The position numbers were made by a program, and so were the translations under genes. This document shows, piece after piece, positions 5,334 through 9,969 of a stretch of DNA of 9,969 nucleotides. The notes beneath the pieces are model-generated. The model saw nothing but the letters and a program-made list of their open reading frames with translations, had not been told where the DNA came from and ran no database searches. Positions within the stretch are counted from its first letter, which is position 1, and each line of letters starts with the position of its first letter. This DNA comes from UBA11524 sp963617205 (GTDB lineage: Bacteria > Bacillota > Clostridia > Christensenellales > Aristaeellaceae), in assembly GCA_963617205.1 (NCBI GenBank), contig CAVEOA010000048.1, forward strand, positions 1 to 9,969. Direction: 5' to 3'.

Positions 5334-6201
5334 AGTGCATCATCATTCCTTCTGTCCATTCCGTTTGGCCGTCAAGGAAATCCGTCGTATTGCGCACAAA
5401 GCGGGCAATCGCCGTGCTGACATACATCTTCTGCTGCTGATAGTATACCTCTGTATTGAGAATATCCAGCAGTTCGTGCTTATACGCCTTGTCAAACGTA
5501 CGCTCCCCCTGATGCAATACCGCCTGATCCACCAGAAAGCGGAATGGTTCCATCAGGTCGCAAGAAAGGTTGAAGCTGTTGTAGGCGTTCCGATGGTGAA
5601 TGCCCAGCTGCGTCGCATAGCCGCGTGCTGCAACCTCCTTATTGAAGCAGGAAAGCAGCAGGGCATAGCCGTAATTCAGCGCTGCGTTGCGGTCGCTTTT
5701 CAAATCCCGTGAAAAATCCTTGCCGTAGATGCGGTTGAAGTAAACCTTTGCCGCATGTCCTTCACGATTCGTTGCGTCACCGAGGGCAACGTGCTCCGCA
5801 AAAGATGCAATTTGTCTCGCCGCCTCCGCAGAAACCTCCTGCATCACCCCTGCCTGATTGAGAATCTTCTGGTAAATGATGTTCTGCCACAGGGCCGCTT
5901 TCCGTGCATCACTCCAGTTTGCCTGCGCCGTCATCCTCGCTGCCGTATCATGACTGCCCGCATAGGGAAGCACCTGCCCGCATGGATTCCGCTTTTCATC
6001 GCAGAAAATGATGTTCACCTTTTCGTGCATCAGCTCGCAGAGGAGATACCCCGTCAGCGTGACCATCGTCGTATCCAGAATCAGTGTGTGCAGTTCCGAA
6101 AGATGAACCATGCGCACCTCATCGCCGCGAATGATGAGAAAACCGTCCTTATACGTCAGCTTGCAGGGGCTTTGAATCACGACGGTTCGGAATCCGGCCA
6201 T
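5296..6201 (-). CDS. cas1: Cas1, spacer integrase
   Basis: Cas1 catalyses integration of new spacers at the leader-repeat junction. The 301-residue protein opens MAGFRTVVIQSPCKLTYK, which aligns with the streptococcal type II-A Cas1 start. The metal-binding triad is visible: Glu147 in REGHAAKVYFNRIYG, His203 in IHHRNAYNSFN, and Glu218 in DLMEPFRFLVDQ, with the same spacing as E149, H205 and E220 of S. pyogenes Cas1. The active site looks intact. ATG 6199-6201 has AGAGGA about 7 bases upstream and overlaps the cas9 end by 25 bases, so translation is likely coupled. Nothing suggests decay. Confidence 0.98.
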   Translation of the reverse strand: MAGFRTVVIQSPCKLTYKDGFLIIRGDEVRMVHLSELHTLILDTTMVTLTGYLLCELMHEKVNIIFCDEKRNPCGQVLPYAGSHDTAARMTAQANWSDARKAALWQNIIYQKILNQAGVMQEVSAEAARQIASFAEHVALGDATNREGHAAKVYFNRIYGKDFSRDLKSDRNAALNYGYALLLSCFNKEVAARGYATQLGIHHRNAYNSFNLSCDLMEPFRFLVDQAVLHQGERTFDKAYKHELLDILNTEVYYQQQKMYVSTAIARFVRNTTDFLDGQTEWTEGMMMHYEDASHESHRNV

Positions 6202-9200
6202 AGCTTCGTCCTCTTCTCGCGCAGTCCTGTGATGGATTGGTCAATCAGGGTAACACCTTTTGTCGGCATGCTGCGGATTCGCCAGTCTGCGCAGGTAATC
6301 CAATTCTTTGAAGCCTTTCCCTGCTTCCCCATAGCGTTCAGCAACTCACTCACCATGTCCGTCCAATTGGCAACAGTCAGTTGTTCCGGTTTCTCAAGGC
6401 TTTTCAAAATGCGATTGACATCACCCTTGCATTTTTGATAAAAGACAGCATACTGCGTTTTGAATTTTTCAAGCAGATGAAGCACCGTTTCCTTAAGCCG
6501 CTCCGGATTCAAATCATCCTCTTTCCCGTGGAAAAGTAATGCGATGGTTGTCATGTCCTTTCCCGATACAAACAACTGTTTCCCATTATTAATCGTTACT
6601 CGTGGTTTATCCTCTTTACCTGCAAGAATATCAATCGTCTGACCTCCACGAAGCTCAAAAGTGTTTCCGTCCCATTCCATCATTTGGTTTATGAGAATCC
6701 GTGGATGTACCACTGTCACACCGGGAATTTTATCTTCTGCAAAAGCTCGAATTAACTCATCTGCCTTTTCTATGGGAACATTTGCGTAAATCGGGATACC
6801 TACAACCTGGCGGCAGACTGTGTTCCCCTTCTTATACTGAATCGCCGTCATGAAGGCAGGCATGATGCTGTTAAACCCGCCATATTTTTTCGTATCCAGC
6901 GTTTTCTTCAAAGCAAATTTGGCGGATGCAGGTTTGGCACGTATTCTCGTCGCATTATAAAGTGCGCCCGACTTCTGCCGTTTCAGGAACACCACATGAC
7001 CATCGTGGTATCCCCACACCGCCTTCAGGTAGCAAATATCCTGCTGCGCATTTCTGAGAATTTCCCCCGTATCCTCATCCACCTGATCCCGATTGATCGC
7101 CGCCAGTATCATGCCGTGCTTCGAGCTTAGATCCACCTTGAGCCTGTCGCTTTCCTTCGCTGCATCCTGCGCCTTTCTGAGGCGAATCGCCGCAGGTGAC
7201 TCGCTGTCAAGCCATGGCAGAAAACGCTCCACAAAGCTTCCCATTGTGGCTGCAAGGAATGCGTCATACGCATGGTGCATGTCGTTCAGCTCACGAATCT
7301 TGTAAAGCCCATACTGCTTCCGCATTTCCGAGGAAAGCCCTGCTTTGATGCCACGCACTTGCACATCCGGATAATGCCGCTTGAACAGTTCCGTCACGCA
7401 CTTCACCATCTGCCCCGTTTCCACCAGCTGCCGTGCGGCAAATTTGTGCTTTTCCGAATCGTCCACCACACCGCGCGTCAGATTCTTGTACTTCTTTTCG
7501 CCCATGAAGCCCTTCTGCCGCAGATAATTCCACCATGAGCGCTGCGACTGGCGAATACGTTCATCCAGCAGGAGGCTGTCTCCTTTGCGCTGGTTTTCTC
7601 CCTTCAGCACCAGCGCACGGTTTTCAATGGAATTGTCCACGATATAGCATTGGGGCAAAATATGGTCGATTTCTGTCGTTGCTTCAAGGTGATTGAAATC
7701 CAGGGGCTTTCCGCTGTAAAGGGACTTGCCCAGCTGCATCAAATACAGATACTGCCGGTCATCCAGTTTCTTGTCATCCTTACAGTGCTTCCACGCTTCC
7801 CGGCACGCTTTCAGCGTATCCCCCTGGGTTTGATCCTCCGCCAGTTCCTGATACATCCGTTCTACCTGCTTCAGGCGGGATTGCGTCTGCTTTTTCTTCT
7901 CCTCTGGCGTTTCTTCCCGTGTATTTTCCAGATAAATGGCGTGCGGCAAGCAGCCCTGATGGTCAATCAGTTCCTTCACAATGCGCACCGCCGTCCAGAC
8001 GCCGCGTTTCAGCGCCGGAGAAACCTGCATTTCCCGAATCTCGTCGTATTCGATTTCGCCTTTGGGTTCTCCCAGTTCAATCAGCCGCTCTTTTTCAACG
8101 CGCTCTAAGAAGTGGTATTGCGGATTGTTCAGCACCTGCATGAAGGTTTCATTCGTTACACGCATGACGTCCATGATGGTTGCCGGTTGATTCTCATATT
8201 CACCCAGTACGCCATTCAGCAGCTTTGCGCTCAGTCGTCCCCAGCCTGTGTAGCGCCGCTGCACCAGAAAACTCAGCTGCTTGTCCGTTACATCCGGATA
8301 TTTTTCCTGTATCAGTTTTTTCAGTATGTTTCGATCTTCAAAGATGGTACTCCAGCGCACAAGGGTTTCCAACTGCTCCATCGTCTGTTCGTTCACGGTG
8401 AACCCATTCTTCTCCAAGTCAAACCGTGTACGCAGATTCGCCGTGAATTGATTCGGTACCTGTGTGCCGGAAATATCATTCTCCGTAACATCCTCATACG
8501 GGCTATTCATCCGAAGCCATTTCGCGAATGTTTTGCAGGAAACCGACTTGTTCTTTGCAAGCAGTTCATTCAGTATCCGCTTTTTCAAGGGAATATTGCG
8601 AATCAATTCGCCCTTTATGCGCACACGGTTCAGCTCATTGAGCACAAGATACTCTTCATACAGCAGGGAATGCAGTGGCAGCACATCTTCCGTCGGCAGA
8701 TAGGTGCATTTGTTTGTCAGGTTGGCAATGAACCCCTCTGCTGTTTTCGTTTGATCCACCACGTCAAAGAAATTCCACGGATAGGCAGGCTGCGACTTGT
8801 CCCGCACAATCCACTTCTGGAATGGGCTGTTCTCATCCCGATACAGCGGACCCACGTAATACGGCAAGCGGAATTTGCAGATGCTGATGATTTTCTCCCG
8901 ATTTTCCTGCAGTGTAGGGTAATACTTGCCCTGTGCTTCGAGAATTTTCTCCAATTCTTCCACTTGAATCTGATTCGGGATTTGACCGTTCAGATTGATG
9001 CGCTGCAATGGCAAAAAGCCGTTTGGCTCCTCCATCGCCTCCAGCATGGGCTTTGCTGCGGCTGCCGCCTCTGCATCTTTATTCCCGCTCAGCACGCCTC
9101 GAAGCTCCTTATAGAAATCATCCTGTGTGCAACGCTTCAGATTTTCTTTTTTGAACTGCTTGGGCTTGCGCAGGTGGTCCGTATAGGCAGCATAGCCTTT

Positions 9201-9969
9201 TTCGTTTTTATCATCCCGGAACAGCTCGTTGAATTTGTCCCGCCGATAGGCTCTCACCCATTTTTTCAAATTCTGCAAGTCCTCGCCGTGCTTTTTATAT
9301 CGCTTCACCATCATGTCAGAAATCGTCTGCCCATTTTGATGAATTTCCGCAAACAGCTGCCAGCGATACAGGGCCAGTATCCGTGTGAATACGTCCGCCT
9401 GTGCTTCCGTCATTCCGGAAAGATACGTTTCCTCCGTCTCGCCCTCTATTGCGCTCAAGTATGTTTTTTCTGGTGCATCCTTCTGCTCCTCGTAGTTGAT
9501 CAGTACTTTCAAAGAGCCCTTGTAGCCTAAAAGGAACGACGCAAGCGCTTGTGCTGCCTCCTTGCTTTCTTTTTTCTTGCCGGTATACAGCAGCTTCTGA
9601 ATTTGCTCCTTCCGCGCCATGCCGCGGAGGGAACGGTTTTCCATCGTGTCGCAGATTTCCTTTGCTGTGTTTTCTGCCAATACAAACCCGCAGGCAAATT
9701 TTTCTGGGTCGGTCAGCAATTCCAGCAGCTCTTTCATCTTTTCCGGTGCTTCCTCGCCAACGTCAGACAGCGTTTGTCCTTCCATCAGGAAGTGTCCGCG
9801 ATATTTGATGATGTGGTGCATCGCCAGATAGACATAGCGAATGTCTGCCTGCTTCGTGCTGTTCACCAACTCCTTGCGGATATGGTAAATCGTCGGTGCA
9901 TCAGAACGGAACGCCCCGACAGATACCGACCCATCCACAAAGAGCGCTTTGGGCAGTTTTGCATAGAAA
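6177..9969 (-). CDS. cas9: Cas9, type II-A RNA-guided DNA endonuclease (5' end outside window)
   Basis: About 1,263 C-terminal codons are visible and the frame is still open at 9969. Residue numbers here count from the valine (GTG) codon at 9936-9938, which is internal, not a start. PTIYHIRKELV (15-25) and IIKYRGHFL align with S. pyogenes Cas9 from residue 133, so roughly 100 residues with RuvC-I (Asp10) and the bridge helix lie outside. Catalytic residues are present: RuvC-II Glu671 (IYLENTRE); HNH His759 (EIDHILPQ) with Asn773 and Asn782; RuvC-III HH888-889 and Asp892 (HHAYDAF). A C-terminal PAM-interacting region contains KKYGGFNS (about 1015) and ends near QSITGL. The full protein should be about 1,360-1,375 residues, as usual for II-A. 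Both nuclease sites look active in the part seen. The PAM cannot be deduced here. Confidence 0.98.
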   Translation of the reverse strand, partial: FYAKLPKALFVDGSVSVGAFRSDAPTIYHIRKELVNSTKQADIRYVYLAMHHIIKYRGHFLMEGQTLSDVGEEAPEKMKELLELLTDPEKFACGFVLAENTAKEICDTMENRSLRGMARKEQIQKLLYTGKKKESKEAAQALASFLLGYKGSLKVLINYEEQKDAPEKTYLSAIEGETEETYLSGMTEAQADVFTRILALYRWQLFAEIHQNGQTISDMMVKRYKKHGEDLQNLKKWVRAYRRDKFNELFRDDKNEKGYAAYTDHLRKPKQFKKENLKRCTQDDFYKELRGVLSGNKDAEAAAAAKPMLEAMEEPNGFLPLQRINLNGQIPNQIQVEELEKILEAQGKYYPTLQENREKIISICKFRLPYYVGPLYRDENSPFQKWIVRDKSQPAYPWNFFDVVDQTKTAEGFIANLTNKCTYLPTEDVLPLHSLLYEEYLVLNELNRVRIKGELIRNIPLKKRILNELLAKNKSVSCKTFAKWLRMNSPYEDVTENDISGTQVPNQFTANLRTRFDLEKNGFTVNEQTMEQLETLVRWSTIFEDRNILKKLIQEKYPDVTDKQLSFLVQRRYTGWGRLSAKLLNGVLGEYENQPATIMDVMRVTNETFMQVLNNPQYHFLERVEKERLIELGEPKGEIEYDEIREMQVSPALKRGVWTAVRIVKELIDHQGCLPHAIYLENTREETPEEKKKQTQSRLKQVERMYQELAEDQTQGDTLKACREAWKHCKDDKKLDDRQYLYLMQLGKSLYSGKPLDFNHLEATTEIDHILPQCYIVDNSIENRALVLKGENQRKGDSLLLDERIRQSQRSWWNYLRQKGFMGEKKYKNLTRGVVDDSEKHKFAARQLVETGQMVKCVTELFKRHYPDVQVRGIKAGLSSEMRKQYGLYKIRELNDMHHAYDAFLAATMGSFVERFLPWLDSESPAAIRLRKAQDAAKESDRLKVDLSSKHGMILAAINRDQVDEDTGEILRNAQQDICYLKAVWGYHDGHVVFLKRQKSGALYNATRIRAKPASAKFALKKTLDTKKYGGFNSIMPAFMTAIQYKKGNTVCRQVVGIPIYANVPIEKADELIRAFAEDKIPGVTVVHPRILINQMMEWDGNTFELRGGQTIDILAGKEDKPRVTINNGKQLFVSGKDMTTIALLFHGKEDDLNPERLKETVLHLLEKFKTQYAVFYQKCKGDVNRILKSLEKPEQLTVANWTDMVSELLNAMGKQGKASKNWITCADWRIRSMPTKGVTLIDQSITGLREKRTKLWPDSEPS

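Noticed and set aside
5119..5712. Plus-strand open frame opposite cas1/cas2
   Set aside because: It is a shadow of cas1 and cas2, with no domain and no ribosome site.
8112..9530. Long plus-strand open frame of 472 codons opposite cas9
   Set aside because: It is a shadow of cas9 codon bias: the product is rich in Ile, Leu, Phe, His and Gln with no domain, and the minus-strand cas9 frame has unambiguous motifs.

Overview
The window carries most of a type II-A CRISPR-Cas locus on the minus strand (cas9, cas1, cas2, csn2, leader, array). Next to it is a plus-strand two-gene ABC exporter of the polysaccharide-export type, and beyond that a decayed chaperone/AAA+ remnant. The Csn2-type II-A system, SigA-like promoters and Shine-Dalgarno sites point to a Bacillota (Firmicutes) genome of moderate GC, perhaps a gut or oral member of the Clostridia or Negativicutes. 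I cannot name the genus.

Layout. Bases 67-976 (minus) hold the 3' half of a CbxX/SpoVK-like AAA+ ATPase joined out of frame to the 5' part of a J-domain-like gene, apparently an internal deletion. Bases 977-1332 hold no intact gene, only a possible C-terminal scrap and a good terminator. An extended -10 promoter (1333-1361) and a structured 5' UTR lead into the ABC-2 permease (1446-2906) and its ATPase (2919-3650). The permease has an unusual membrane-anchored N-terminal domain of about 200 residues. A 39-base near-perfect palindrome (3676-3714) separates the exporter from the CRISPR locus.

CRISPR part. Seven identical 36-bp repeats and six spacers (3814-4246) are transcribed on the minus strand, in the same direction as the cas genes. 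The orientation is fixed by the leader-anchoring heptamer ATTTGAG, which directly abuts the repeat at 4246. A good promoter (ATGACA, 17 bp, extended -10 TATACT) lies across the csn2 3' end and leader and should start the leader RNA near 4308. cas9 (5' end outside the window), cas1, cas2 and csn2 overlap by 13-38 bases, so they are translated from one message. Cas9 cleaves, Cas1-Cas2 integrates spacers, and Csn2 with Cas9 supports spacer acquisition.

Most unusual point: the leader RNA would begin almost exactly with a 19-nt stretch complementary to the repeat's 3' half (16/19), like the 5' part of a tracrRNA anti-repeat, but without the part needed to pair with the repeat's 5' end. The same bases, read on the plus strand, form a hairpin followed by T6. 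No full tracrRNA is visible; it is probably upstream of cas9, beyond the window.
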